This document shows, piece by piece, positions 18,349 through 27,456 of a stretch of DNA of 64,000 bases. This DNA comes from Amaricoccus sp047275745 (lineage in GTDB: Bacteria > Pseudomonadota > Alphaproteobacteria > Rhodobacterales > Rhodobacteraceae): contig NZ_JBKQWU010000006.1 in the NCBI RefSeq assembly GCF_047275745.1, positions 1-64,000 of the forward strand. Direction: 5' to 3'. The notes below the pieces were generated by a model that was not told the origin of the DNA, ran no database searches, and saw only the letters and a program-made list of their open reading frames with translations. Numbering within the stretch: position 1 is the stretch's first letter; the number at the start of each line of letters is the position of its first letter. Made by a program: the position numbers and the translations under genes.

Positions 18349-19686
18349 ATGATACCCACACCGCGGACCCCGGGCATCGCCCCGGGTCGCCTGCCCGCCG
18401 AGGAAATCGCCCAGAATTTCGCCGATATCGCGCCGCCCTTCACGACGCATGAGGCGCTGGTCGCCGCCGACCGCTGCTATTTCTGCTACGACGCGCCCTG
18501 TGTCGCGGCCTGTCCGACGACGATCGACATCCCGCTCTTCATCCGCCAGATCGCCACCGGCACGCCGGAGGCGGCGGCGCGCACGATCCTGAGCCAGAAC
18601 ATCCTCGGCGGCATGTGCGCCCGCGTCTGCCCGACCGAGACGCTTTGCGAGGAAGCCTGCGTGCGCGAGGCGGCGGAGGGCAGGCCGGTCGAGATCGGCC
18701 GGCTGCAGCGCCACGCCACCGACACGGCGATGGCGAGGGGCGGGCAGCCGTTCGAACGGGCGACGCCCACCGGCCGCCGCGTCGCCGTCGTCGGCGCCGG
18801 ACCGGCGGGGCTCGCCTGCGCGCACCGGCTCGCGATGCTGGGCCATGACGTGGTGCTCCACGATGCGCGGCCGAAGGGCGGCGGGCTCAACGAATTCGGC
18901 ATCGCCGCCTACAAGGCGCCGGACGGCTTCGCCCAGGCGGAACTGGAATGGCTGCTCGGCATCGGCGGAATAGAGGTGAGATACGGCGCGCGGCTCGGCG
19001 GCGACCTGTCGCTCAAGGATCTGCGCGCGAGCTACGACGCGGTATTCCTCGGGATCGGCCTTGGCGGCGTGAACGCGCTCGAGGCCGGGGGCGCGGACCG
19101 CGACGGCGTGCGCCCGGCGGTCGAGTTCATCGCCGAGCTGCGGCAGGCCGAGGATCTGGCGCGGCTCGCGGTCGGCCGGCGCGTGGTCGTGGTCGGCGGC
19201 GGCATGACGGCGATCGACGCGGCGGTGCAATCGAAACTCCTCGGCGCCGAGGAGGTGACGATCCTCTACCGCCGCGGCCGCGAGAGGATGTCCGCCTCGG
19301 ACTACGAACAGGACCTCGCCACGGCCCACGGGGTACGCATCATCTCCGGTGTGATCCCGGTCCGGATGAACGGCAACGGCGCGGTGCGCGAGGTCGAATG
19401 CGCCTATGTCGAGGACGGGCCGCAGGGCCTGAGGGAGACGGGCGAGACCTTCACGCTCAAGGCCGATCAGGTGTTGACCGCGATCGGACAGGCGCTGGGA
19501 GAGGGCGTCCCGCCGAAGCTCGAGCTCGAACGGGGCAAGATCCGCGTCTCCGGCGCCGGCCGGACCAGCCTGCCCGGCGTCTGGGCGGGCGGGGACTGCG
19601 CCTCGGGCGGGAACGATCTCACGGTGACCGCGGTCGCCGAGGGCCGTGACGCGGCGATGGACATCCACCGCGCCCTGACGGGATGA
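18349..19686 (+). CDS. preT: Dihydropyrimidine dehydrogenase subunit PreT (FAD/NAD, Fe-S)
   Basis: A 445-aa electron-input subunit that oxidises/reduces NAD(H) for pyrimidine reduction. N-terminal cysteine sets bind Fe-S clusters (CYFCYDAPCVAACP; GGMCARVCPTETLCEEAC). FAD-binding VAVVGAGPAGL lies near residue 146 and NAD-binding VVVVGGGMTAIDAA near 282. The C-terminal FAD motif is PGVWAGGDCASGGNDLTVTA. ATG 18349 has GGGAGAGG upstream; the 21 residues before it in the frame are basic and unlike the family. Its partner PreA is 972 bp downstream, after a methyltransferase gene. Confidence 0.94.
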   Translation: MIPTPRTPGIAPGRLPAEEIAQNFADIAPPFTTHEALVAADRCYFCYDAPCVAACPTTIDIPLFIRQIATGTPEAAARTILSQNILGGMCARVCPTETLCEEACVREAAEGRPVEIGRLQRHATDTAMARGGQPFERATPTGRRVAVVGAGPAGLACAHRLAMLGHDVVLHDARPKGGGLNEFGIAAYKAPDGFAQAELEWLLGIGGIEVRYGARLGGDLSLKDLRASYDAVFLGIGLGGVNALEAGGADRDGVRPAVEFIAELRQAEDLARLAVGRRVVVVGGGMTAIDAAVQSKLLGAEEVTILYRRGRERMSASDYEQDLATAHGVRIISGVIPVRMNGNGAVREVECAYVEDGPQGLRETGETFTLKADQVLTAIGQALGEGVPPKLELERGKIRVSGAGRTSLPGVWAGGDCASGGNDLTVTAVAEGRDAAMDIHRALTG

Positions 19687-19726
19687 TACGGGCACCCGCT
19701 GGCAAGAGTCGGCTGGGACGAGGGGG

Positions 19727-19754
19727 GGGAACGGACTGGCGGGAACGGACTGGC
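19727..19754. repeat. Exact 14-bp tandem duplication
   Basis: GGGAACGGACTGGC occurs at 19727-19740 and again, without mismatch, at 19741-19754. GGGACGAG flanks it on both sides (19715-19722 and 19755-19762). It fills most of the preT-methyltransferase gap. Exact identity suggests a recent slippage event. Confidence 0.85.
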
Positions 19755-19777
19755 GGGACGAGATGGGGGGCCTGGGA

Positions 19778-20590
19778 ATGGCCGCGGAGACGTCGGAACT
19801 GTGGGAGGTGGAGGCCCGGGTCGCGGCCTATTACGGCGGCGTGGGTCTGGTGGAGCGGATCGAGGAGGACCTCGCCCGCGGCTTCAACGGCGATCTCTCG
19901 CCCGAGGGCGCGCGCCTCTACGGTTCGTTCCATATCGGGGGCGCGGAGGCGGTCGAGCGCCTGCTCGACGCCATGCCGCCCCTCGCGGGCCAGGCGGTGC
20001 TCGACATCGGCTGCGGCGTGGGCGGGGCGGTGCGCGCGCTGACCCGGCGGGGCGCGCTCGGCTGGGGCCTCGATCTGACGCCCGAGTTCATCGCGGCGGC
20101 GCGCAAGCTCAGCCGCATGATCGGCGCGGACCCGGCGGTCTTCGAGGTCGGAAGCGCGCTGGCCCTGCCGTATCGCGACCGCGCCTTCGACCATGCGATC
20201 ATGCTCCATGTGGGCATGAACGTCGCCGACAAGCGCGGCGCGATGGCGGAGGCGGGCCGCGTCATCCGTCCGGGCGGCGCGTTCGCGATCTATGACATCA
20301 TGCGCGTCGGCGCGGGCGAGGTGACCGAGCCGCTGCCCTGGGCGGGCGAGGCGGAAAGCTCCTTTCTCGACTCCCCCGGCGCCTATGCCACCGCCGCCGC
20401 GCTCTGGTTCACCGAAGCCGCGCGGGTGACGCGGAGCGAGGAGGGGATCGCCTTTCTCGAAGCCCTCACCGACCCCGCCGAACCGCGGCCGATCTCCGAG
20501 GCGATGCGCGAGAAGATCGCGAATCTCGACGCGGCGTTCCGGAGCGGCGCGCTCGCTCCGGTGGAGATGATCCTGACGCGCCGCAGCTGA
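19778..20590 (+). CDS. SAM-dependent class I methyltransferase
   Basis: A 270-aa methyltransferase. SAM-binding motif I is VLDIGCGVGGAVRAL, followed by GLDLTPEFIAAARKLS (motif II), a post-motif region AFDHAIMLHVGMNVADK and GRVIRPGGAFAIYDIM. The profile is that of UbiE/sarcosine-type methyltransferases acting on small molecules. ATG 19778 (MAAETSEL) is preferred because GGGGGG-type purines lie before it; ATG 19763 adds five residues. It sits between preT and preA in the same direction, though no methylation step is known in the reductive pyrimidine pathway. Substrate unknown. Confidence 0.83.
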   Translation: MAAETSELWEVEARVAAYYGGVGLVERIEEDLARGFNGDLSPEGARLYGSFHIGGAEAVERLLDAMPPLAGQAVLDIGCGVGGAVRALTRRGALGWGLDLTPEFIAAARKLSRMIGADPAVFEVGSALALPYRDRAFDHAIMLHVGMNVADKRGAMAEAGRVIRPGGAFAIYDIMRVGAGEVTEPLPWAGEAESSFLDSPGAYATAAALWFTEAARVTRSEEGIAFLEALTDPAEPRPISEAMREKIANLDAAFRSGALAPVEMILTRRS

Positions 20591-20657
20591 CCCGCCGGCG
20601 CGACGACGGAGTTGCCCCGGCGGCGGCCGAACCGGCGACCACACGAAGGAGGCGAGA

Positions 20658-21962
20658 ATGGCCGATCTTTCCATCGATTTCGTGGGCATCAGATCCCCGA
20701 ACCCGTTCTGGCTCGCCTCGGCGCCGCCGACGGACAAGGAATACAACGTCCGCCGCGCCTTCGAGGCCGGCTGGGGCGGCGTGGTCTGGAAAACCCTCGG
20801 GCTCGACCCGCATATCGTGAACGTCAACGGCCCACGCTACGGCGCGGTCTGGGGCGCGGACCGGCGGCTGCTCGGCCTCAACAACATCGAACTCATCACC
20901 GACCGCCCGCTCGACGTGAACCTGCGCGAGATCAAGGCGGTCAAGCGCGACTGGCCCGACCGCGCGCTCGTCGTTTCGCTGATGGTGCCCTGCGACGAGG
21001 AAAGCTGGAGCTCGATCCTGCCGCTCGTCGAGGAAACCGGCGCCGACGGGGTGGAACTCAACTTCGGCTGCCCGCATGGCATGAGCGAGCGCGGGATGGG
21101 CTCCGCTGTCGGTCAGGTGCCGGAATACATCGAGATGGTCGCGCGCTGGTGCAAGGCGCATACCCGGATGCCGGTGATCGTGAAGCTCACGCCCAATATC
21201 ACCGACATCCGCTTCCCGGCGCGCGCCGCGCACAAGGGCGGCGCCGACGCGGTCTCGCTCATCAACACCGTGAGTTCGATCACCAGTGTCGATCTCGACA
21301 GCTTCAGCCCGGAACCCTCGATCGACGGCAAGGGCAGCCACGGCGGGTATTGCGGCCCGGCGGTGAAGCCCATCGCGCTCAACATGGTGGCCGAGATCGC
21401 CCGCGATCCGGAAACGGCCGGCTTCCCGATCAGCGGCATCGGCGGCGTCACGACATGGCGGGACGCCGCCGAGTTCATCGCGCTCGGCGCCGGATCGGTG
21501 CAGGTCTGCACGGCGGCGATGACCTATGGCTTCCGCGTGGTCCAGGAGATGATCTCCGGCCTGACGCAATGGATGGACGAGAAGGGGCACCCGGATATCG
21601 ACGCGATCCGGGGCCGCGCCGTGCCCAATGTCACGGACTGGCAGTATCTCAACCTCAACTATGTCGCCAAGGCGCGGATCGATCAGGATCTCTGCATCCA
21701 CTGCGGCCGCTGCTACGCCGCCTGCGAGGATACCTCGCATCAGGCGATCGCGATGAAGCCCGGGCGCATCTTCGAGGTGAAGGACGACGAATGCGTCGCC
21801 TGCAACCTCTGCGTCAACGTCTGCCCGGTGGAGGGTTGCATCTCGATGGAGGAGATGCAGCCGGGGGCGGTGGACCCGCGCACGGGCCGGGTGGTCGAGC
21901 GCGAATATGCGAACTGGACAACCCACCCGAACAACCCGATGGCGCCGAAGGCGGCGGAATGA
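20658..21962 (+). CDS. preA: NAD-dependent dihydropyrimidine dehydrogenase subunit PreA
   Basis: A 434-aa catalytic subunit that reduces uracil/thymine to dihydropyrimidines. The N-terminal FMN TIM barrel includes FWLASAPPTDKEYNVRRAFE, NFGCPHGMSERGMG and GSVQVCTAAM. The C-terminal ferredoxin domain has two 4Fe-4S sets (CIHCGRCYAACED; CVACNLCVNVCPVEGC). AAGGAGG lies ~7 nt before the ATG. PreT supplies its electrons. Later enzymes of the pathway (dihydropyrimidinase, beta-ureidopropionase) are not in this window. Confidence 0.96.
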   Translation: MADLSIDFVGIRSPNPFWLASAPPTDKEYNVRRAFEAGWGGVVWKTLGLDPHIVNVNGPRYGAVWGADRRLLGLNNIELITDRPLDVNLREIKAVKRDWPDRALVVSLMVPCDEESWSSILPLVEETGADGVELNFGCPHGMSERGMGSAVGQVPEYIEMVARWCKAHTRMPVIVKLTPNITDIRFPARAAHKGGADAVSLINTVSSITSVDLDSFSPEPSIDGKGSHGGYCGPAVKPIALNMVAEIARDPETAGFPISGIGGVTTWRDAAEFIALGAGSVQVCTAAMTYGFRVVQEMISGLTQWMDEKGHPDIDAIRGRAVPNVTDWQYLNLNYVAKARIDQDLCIHCGRCYAACEDTSHQAIAMKPGRIFEVKDDECVACNLCVNVCPVEGCISMEEMQPGAVDPRTGRVVEREYANWTTHPNNPMAPKAAE

Positions 21963-21973
21963 TCCGCCGAGGC

Positions 21974-22030
21974 CGCTGACGGGGCCGGCCGAGGCACCCT
22001 TCGCGGCGTGCCGTCGCGGGGGCGTCAGCG
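21974..22030. terminator. Possible bidirectional terminator between preA and ftsK
   Basis: CGCTGACG (21974-21981) is the reverse complement of CGTCAGCG (22023-22030). Between them a smaller stem pairs GGCAC with GTGCC (~21993-22012). The genes on either side converge. There is no U-run, as is common at high GC. Confidence 0.3.
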
Positions 22031-24736
22031 CTCCGCGATCAGCACCTCGCGCTTGCCGACGTGGTTGGCCTGGCTGACCACGCCCTGGTCTTCCATCATC
22101 TCGACGAGCTTCGCGGCCTTGTTGTAGCCGACCGAGAGCTTGCGCTGGATGTAGGAGGTCGAGCATTTGCGGTCCTTGGCGACGATCGCCACCGCCTGGT
22201 CGTAGAGCGCGTCGTCGCCGTTGGTGTTGCCGCCGAGGCCGAGCACGAGATCGATCTCCGACTGCTCGCCGCTGTCCGGGCCCTCGACCACGCCTGCGTC
22301 GTAGTCGGGCGCGCCGAGCGATTTCAGATGCGTCACCACGTCCTCGACCTCCTCGTCGGAGACGAAGGGCCCGTGGACGCGGGTGATGCGCCCGCCGCCG
22401 GCCATGTAGAGCATGTCGCCCTGGCCGAGCAGCTGTTCGGCGCCCATCTCGCCAAGAATGGTGCGGCTGTCGATCTTCGAGGTCACCTGGAAGGAGATGC
22501 GGGTCGGGAAGTTCGCCTTGATCGTGCCGGTGATGACATCGACCGAGGGCCGCTGCGTCGCCATGATGAGGTGGATGCCCGAGGCGCGGGCCATCTGGGC
22601 GAGGCGCTGGATGCAGGCCTCGATCTCCTTGCCCGCGACCATCATCAGGTCGGCCATCTCGTCGACGATCACGACGATATAGGGCATGGTCTCGGGGGCG
22701 TATTCCTCGGTCTCGAAGATCGGCTCGCCGGTTTCCTCGTCGAAACCGGTCTGGATCGTTCGGGTGAAGTCCTCGCCGCGTTCGAGCGCGTCGGTCACGC
22801 GCTGGTTGTAGCCGTCGATGTTGCGCACGCCCATCTTCGACATCTTGCGGTAGCGCTCCTCCATCTCCGCCACGGTCCATTTCAGGGCGACGACCGCCTT
22901 CTTCGGATCGGTGACGACGGGGGAGAGCAGGTGCGGGATGCCGTCATAGACGGAAAGTTCCAGCATCTTCGGGTCGATCATGATGACCCGGCAGTCCTTC
23001 GGCGAAAGCTTGTAGAGCAGGCTCAGGATCATCGTGTTGATCGCGACCGACTTGCCCGAGCCGGTGGTGCCGGCGATCAGCAGATGCGGCATCCGGGCGA
23101 GGTTCGCGACCACCGGCTCGCCGCCGATGTCCTTGCCGAGCGCGAGCGGCAGCGCATGGGCGGTGTCGGTGAAGCCCTTGGAGGACAGGATCTCGCGCAG
23201 CAGCACCTTCTCGCGCATCTGGTTCGGCAGTTCGATGCCGATGACCGAGCGGCCGGGGATGGTCGAGACGCGGCAGGCGAGCGCCTCCATCGAGCGCGCG
23301 ATATCCTCGGAGAGACCGATGACGCGGCTGGCCTTCAGGCCGGCGGCCGGTTCGAGCTCGTACATGGTCACGACCGGGCCGGGCCGGATCGAGGTGATCT
23401 CGCCGCGCACGCCATAGTCGTCGAGCACGGTCTCCAGCAGCCGCGCGTTTTCCTCGAGCTGTTCGGTCGTCAGATGCTGGCGGATGATGGTCGCGGGGTT
23501 CTGCAGGAGCGTGACCGGCGGCGACTGGTAGTCCGTCTCCGGGTCCGTTTCCGCCTCCGGGATGAACTCGGGCACCGCGGCGCGGGCCTTGAGCTTCTCG
23601 ATCCGCGGCGCGGGTCTGGACGCGGCTTTCGGCGCCCTGGCGGCCTCGGCAGGCGCGGCGGGAAGCGGGTCATCCTCGCCCTCGGGTTCGAGCAGGTCGA
23701 TCTCCGACGCGACGGGTGTCGGCGCCTGGGCGCGGGCGGGCGTCGCGCGGGTCTCGCCCCGAAGACGCGCGCCGAGCCCGGGTCCGGGGTCGGGTCGGGT
23801 CTCGGCTTCCACTCCGGACCGCGGTTCAGGCTCCGCGAAATGCCCGAGCGGTTCGCCGAGCGCGTTGGGATCGAAGGGCGGAATGCCGGCGGGCCGCGAC
23901 AGCGGCGGCGTCGAAGTCCGCGTCGCGACTCGGCCCGATGCCAGGGGGACGGCCGAGGGGGGCGATATGGTGGGGCTCGTCTGGGGCGCCGCCATCGCGG
24001 CGGCCGCGCGCCGGGCGCGGGCCTCGGCGGCCTTCTCGCGGGCGACACGCGCGCCGCCCGCCGCGCCCGCGGCGGCGGTCGAGACGGCGCGGCCGGTCAG
24101 GCGAAGGAGCCCGGCATAGAGCAGGATCGAGCCGTCGCGCAGCATCCTGAGGAATCCCGCGAATTCGGCCCCGGTCACGCCGAGCACGAAACCCGCCGAG
24201 ACGAGGAACAGGATGCCGAGCCCGAGCCCGAGGAAGGGGAGCGAAACCGAGGGCTCGAAGGGCAGGGCGGCGATGATCGCGCCGACGAGCGCGTCGCCGA
24301 GCAGGCCGCCGAGCCCGTAGTCATGGACCCAGTTCCCGAACGGCACATGGGTCGCGGCGAAGGCGGCCGCGACCAGCATGGCGAGCGGGGTGAAGATCGT
24401 GCGCGTCACGATCCGCGTCTCGCCCGCGTGCAAGACGAGCCGCAGCCCCCAGACACCAAGCGCGACCGGCAGGCCATAGGCCGCCCAGCCGAGCGCGCGG
24501 TGCAGCGGATCGGCGATCGAGGCGCCGATGAGGCCGAGCGCGTTGCTGGGCGCCGCGTCCGTGGCGCTGAAGAGGCTGGGATCGTCGGGCGAATAGGTCC
24601 AGATGATCGCGGCGGCGAGGGCGGCGAGGGCGATCAGGATCAGGCCGAGCAGTTCCGCCCCCCGCCTGCGCAGCGCGATCTCCGTGTCGGTCTCGACGAG
24701 CCGGGCCCGGACCTTGGTCTTGCTACGCGCTGCCAT
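22025..24736 (-). CDS. ftsK: DNA translocase FtsK
   Basis: A 903-aa septal DNA pump that clears chromosome termini and activates dif recombination. The N-terminus has about four to five membrane segments (~25-200), then a Pro/Ala/Glu-rich linker (~230-400). The motor domain starts with TTEQLEENARLLETVLDDYG and has Walker A AGTTGSGKSVAIN (~555-567), Walker B VIVDEMADLMMV and MATQRPSVDVITGTIK. The C-terminal gamma domain (VGYNKAAKLVEMMEDQGVVS) reads KOPS-type sites. Three bp separate it from the upstream aminotransferase stop, so the two genes are probably co-transcribed. Confidence 0.97.
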   Translation of the reverse strand: MAARSKTKVRARLVETDTEIALRRRGAELLGLILIALAALAAAIIWTYSPDDPSLFSATDAAPSNALGLIGASIADPLHRALGWAAYGLPVALGVWGLRLVLHAGETRIVTRTIFTPLAMLVAAAFAATHVPFGNWVHDYGLGGLLGDALVGAIIAALPFEPSVSLPFLGLGLGILFLVSAGFVLGVTGAEFAGFLRMLRDGSILLYAGLLRLTGRAVSTAAAGAAGGARVAREKAAEARARRAAAAMAAPQTSPTISPPSAVPLASGRVATRTSTPPLSRPAGIPPFDPNALGEPLGHFAEPEPRSGVEAETRPDPGPGLGARLRGETRATPARAQAPTPVASEIDLLEPEGEDDPLPAAPAEAARAPKAASRPAPRIEKLKARAAVPEFIPEAETDPETDYQSPPVTLLQNPATIIRQHLTTEQLEENARLLETVLDDYGVRGEITSIRPGPVVTMYELEPAAGLKASRVIGLSEDIARSMEALACRVSTIPGRSVIGIELPNQMREKVLLREILSSKGFTDTAHALPLALGKDIGGEPVVANLARMPHLLIAGTTGSGKSVAINTMILSLLYKLSPKDCRVIMIDPKMLELSVYDGIPHLLSPVVTDPKKAVVALKWTVAEMEERYRKMSKMGVRNIDGYNQRVTDALERGEDFTRTIQTGFDEETGEPIFETEEYAPETMPYIVVIVDEMADLMMVAGKEIEACIQRLAQMARASGIHLIMATQRPSVDVITGTIKANFPTRISFQVTSKIDSRTILGEMGAEQLLGQGDMLYMAGGGRITRVHGPFVSDEEVEDVVTHLKSLGAPDYDAGVVEGPDSGEQSEIDLVLGLGGNTNGDDALYDQAVAIVAKDRKCSTSYIQRKLSVGYNKAAKLVEMMEDQGVVSQANHVGKREVLIAER

Positions 24737-24739
24737 CTC

Positions 24740-25948
24740 TCACATTACCCCTTCGGAATTCCCGCCCGCGCCGAGCGTGTCGCGGATCGCTTCGAGCCCG
24801 CGCGCCACCTCCGCCTCGGGCGCCACCAATGCGACCCGGATGTAGCGATGCCCGGGATTGACCCCGTCCGCGCCCGCCCGCCCGAGATATCCTCCGGGCA
24901 GGACACGCACGCCGGTCTCGCGCCAGAGCCGGAGCGCCGCCGCCTCGCCATCGCCGACGTCGAGCCAAAGGAAAAACCCTGCCACCGGCGAGACATAGCC
25001 GGGGAAGTCCCCGAGGACCCGGTCCGCCAGATCGAACTTGCGGCGATAGAGGGCCCGGTTCGCCTCGACATGGCCCTCGTCGCGCCAGAGCACCGTCGCC
25101 GCGCGCTGAAGCGGCAGCGGCAGCGGCGCGCCGCCATAGGCGCGAAGCTGCTTGATCCTGGCGATGGAACGGGGACCGCCGGCGGCGAAGCCGGAGCGCA
25201 GGCCCGGAGCGTTCGAGCGTTTCGAGAGCGACTGCATGATCATGACGCGCTCGGGGTCGGCCCCGGCCGCGGCCGCCATCGCGAGCCCGCCGACGGGAGC
25301 CGCGTCGCGGTAGATCTCGCCATAGCATTCATCGGCGATGATCCGGAAATCGTGCTTCTCTGCGAGCGCGATCAGATCGCGCCAGTACTCGGGCGAGGCG
25401 ATCGCGCCCTGCGGGTTCGAGGGCGTGCAGATGTAGCAGAGCGTCGTCCGGTCGAGCGCCTCGCGGGGAAGGCTCGCGTAATCGGGCAGAAATCCCGTTT
25501 CGAGCGTCGCAGGCACCATCACCGGCTCCGCCCCGATGGCGAGCGCGGCGGCGCCATAGGCCTGATAGAACGGATTCGGCATCAGCACGACGGGCGACAG
25601 GCCGTTCTTGTCCTCGGCCGAGAGCGCGATCGCGGCGTTGAACAGCCCCTCGCGCGTGCCGTTGAGCGGAATGACTCCGGTGTCCGGGTCGATCCTCACG
25701 CCGTGACGAAGCCCGATCCAGTCGGCGATCGCGGCGCGCAACTCCGGGGTTCCGTCGTTCGGCGGGTAGAGCGCGAATTCATGCGCGTGGGCGGCGACCG
25801 TCTCGGCGATCATCTCCGGCATCGGATGCTTCGGCTCGCCGATCGTCATCGCGAGATCCGGCCCGCCCGGCGGCTCGGCGCGCAGGAGCGCCCGCAAACG
25901 CGGGAACGCGTATTCCGGCAGAGCGGAGAACCGCGCGGGAAACTGCAT
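24740..25948 (-). CDS. Fold-type I PLP aminotransferase (DapC-like)
   Basis: A 402-aa class I/II aminotransferase. It shows MTIGEPKHPMPEMI, the glycine-containing YPPNDGTPELRAAIADWIG, DECYGEIY around Asp206 and the PLP lysine at Lys243 (SLSKRSNAPGLRSGF), with Arg residues near the C-terminus (RYIRVALV). In Rhodobacterales, the gene immediately upstream of ftsK is commonly annotated as an aminotransferase; the form matches N-succinyldiaminopimelate aminotransferase relatives. The precise substrate is not fixed. Leads directly into ftsK. Confidence 0.9.
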   Translation of the reverse strand: MQFPARFSALPEYAFPRLRALLRAEPPGGPDLAMTIGEPKHPMPEMIAETVAAHAHEFALYPPNDGTPELRAAIADWIGLRHGVRIDPDTGVIPLNGTREGLFNAAIALSAEDKNGLSPVVLMPNPFYQAYGAAALAIGAEPVMVPATLETGFLPDYASLPREALDRTTLCYICTPSNPQGAIASPEYWRDLIALAEKHDFRIIADECYGEIYRDAAPVGGLAMAAAAGADPERVMIMQSLSKRSNAPGLRSGFAAGGPRSIARIKQLRAYGGAPLPLPLQRAATVLWRDEGHVEANRALYRRKFDLADRVLGDFPGYVSPVAGFFLWLDVGDGEAAALRLWRETGVRVLPGGYLGRAGADGVNPGHRYIRVALVAPEAEVARGLEAIRDTLGAGGNSEGVM

Positions 25949-26039
25949 CGTCTGGCCTCAACATCTCGGGGTCATTCGCGCCCCGTTGGCGATGGAGTGT
26001 AACGGCAAGCCGCCTTGCGGTCCAGTATCTTGCGCCGCG

Positions 26040-27368
26040 TCATCGCAGTGCCCGCTCGGCGGCGGCGCCGAGGCGCAGCAGGGCCCGCTCGGCCATCGGC
26101 GGCGCCATCATCATCAGCCCCGCCGAGGGCCTGCCGGTCGGCAGAGTCAGGGCCGCGAGGCCGAGAAGGTTGGCGACGCGCGTGTTGCGCAGCGTCAGCA
26201 GGTTCTCCATCGCGAAATGGTCCGGATCGGCGAGCAGCCGTTCGGTGTTCGGCGGCGTGTTCGCCGTCGTCGCCATCAACACCGCGTCATAGCCTGCGGT
26301 CTCCGACAGATAGGCGGCGCGGTAGCCTTCGAGCTGTGTCCAGCCCCGGATGTAGTCGATACCCGAGAAGGCGCCGCCGCCCCGGAACCGCTCGCGGACC
26401 GGTCCGTAGATCAGATCCGGCGCCGCCTCGATGCGCTCGCCCCAGGTCGCATAGGCCTCCGTCGCGAAGAGGACCGGCGCGAGGTTGAGGCAGTCGATCG
26501 CCGCCGCCGGCGCGCCGTAGCTGACCCGCGCCCCGGCGGTCTGGAGCGCGGCCACGGCGGCGTCGAACGCCTGCCCGACTTCCGGCCGGCTCGCCAGCGC
26601 CTCGTGTTCCAGCACGAGGAAATGGCGCCCCTCGAGCGTCGCACCCACGAGGTCGGGCGCGGGCATCGCCGCGAGGACCGAGAGGAGCAGGCTCGCATCC
26701 TCGACCGAGCGGCAGAGCGGGCCGACGCTGTCGAACCGGGGGCAGAGCGGCACGACACCTTCGAGCGACAAGAGGCCATGGGTGGTCTTGAGGCCGACGA
26801 TATCGTTCCAGGCCGCCGGAACCCGGACCGAGCCGCCGGTATCCGAGCCGATCGCCGCCGCCGCCAGGCCGAAGGCGACCGAGGTCGCCGCGCCCGAGGA
26901 GGAGCCGCCCGGCGCCAGTTCCGGGTCGTTGATATTGGGCGGCGTCGCGGTCGCGGGGTTGAGGCCGAGGCCCGAGAAGGCGAGCTCGGTCTGGTGGGTC
27001 TTGCCGAGGCAGACGAGGCCCGCGCGCGTCGCCCGCGCGAGAACCTCGGCGTCGCGCTCGGGCACCCGGCCGGCGAGAAGCGGCGAGCCCGATTCCGTCG
27101 CCACGCCCGCGGTATCGAAGAGATCCTTCCAGCTGACCGGCACCCCGTCGAGCGGTCCGCGCGTGAGCCCCGATCGCGCGCGATCCGCCGCCGCCGCCGC
27201 TTCTTCCCGCGCCCGCTCGGGGGTCAGCCGGGCATAGATCGCCGGGGCCTGCGGATGGCCCTCGATGGCATTGAGATAGACCTCGGTCAGTTCGCGCGGG
27301 TCCATGGCGCCGGCGGCGATGCCCCGGCCGAGCTCCGCCGCGCCCATCCAGAGCCAGCTTTCCGACAT
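26040..27368 (-). CDS. Amidase-signature family hydrolase
   Basis: A 442-aa member of the amidase-signature family (Ser-Ser-Lys triad). Lys81 in PVSWKDLFDTAG is the base; GGSSSGAATSVAFGLAAAAI holds the cis-serine around residue 157; GSDTGGSVRVPA supplies the nucleophile near Ser180. It lacks a signal peptide, so it is cytoplasmic. Substrate could be a small amide; GatA is unlikely without GatB/GatC neighbours. Divergent from the UbiH-type gene across 88 bp, which holds both promoters. Confidence 0.9.
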   Translation of the reverse strand: MSESWLWMGAAELGRGIAAGAMDPRELTEVYLNAIEGHPQAPAIYARLTPERAREEAAAAADRARSGLTRGPLDGVPVSWKDLFDTAGVATESGSPLLAGRVPERDAEVLARATRAGLVCLGKTHQTELAFSGLGLNPATATPPNINDPELAPGGSSSGAATSVAFGLAAAAIGSDTGGSVRVPAAWNDIVGLKTTHGLLSLEGVVPLCPRFDSVGPLCRSVEDASLLLSVLAAMPAPDLVGATLEGRHFLVLEHEALASRPEVGQAFDAAVAALQTAGARVSYGAPAAAIDCLNLAPVLFATEAYATWGERIEAAPDLIYGPVRERFRGGGAFSGIDYIRGWTQLEGYRAAYLSETAGYDAVLMATTANTPPNTERLLADPDHFAMENLLTLRNTRVANLLGLAALTLPTGRPSAGLMMMAPPMAERALLRLGAAAERALR

Positions 27369-27456
27369 GATGCGCCTCCCGCGATCGTGAACCGCGTGAG
27401 ACTAGCGGCGCCCGATCGTGTGGACAATCGTCCCGAGGCGGGGATAAGGGAAGCGC

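Noticed and set aside
22061..26002. 1313-codon plus-strand frame
   Set aside because: It is antisense to ftsK and the aminotransferase, with no recognisable domain.
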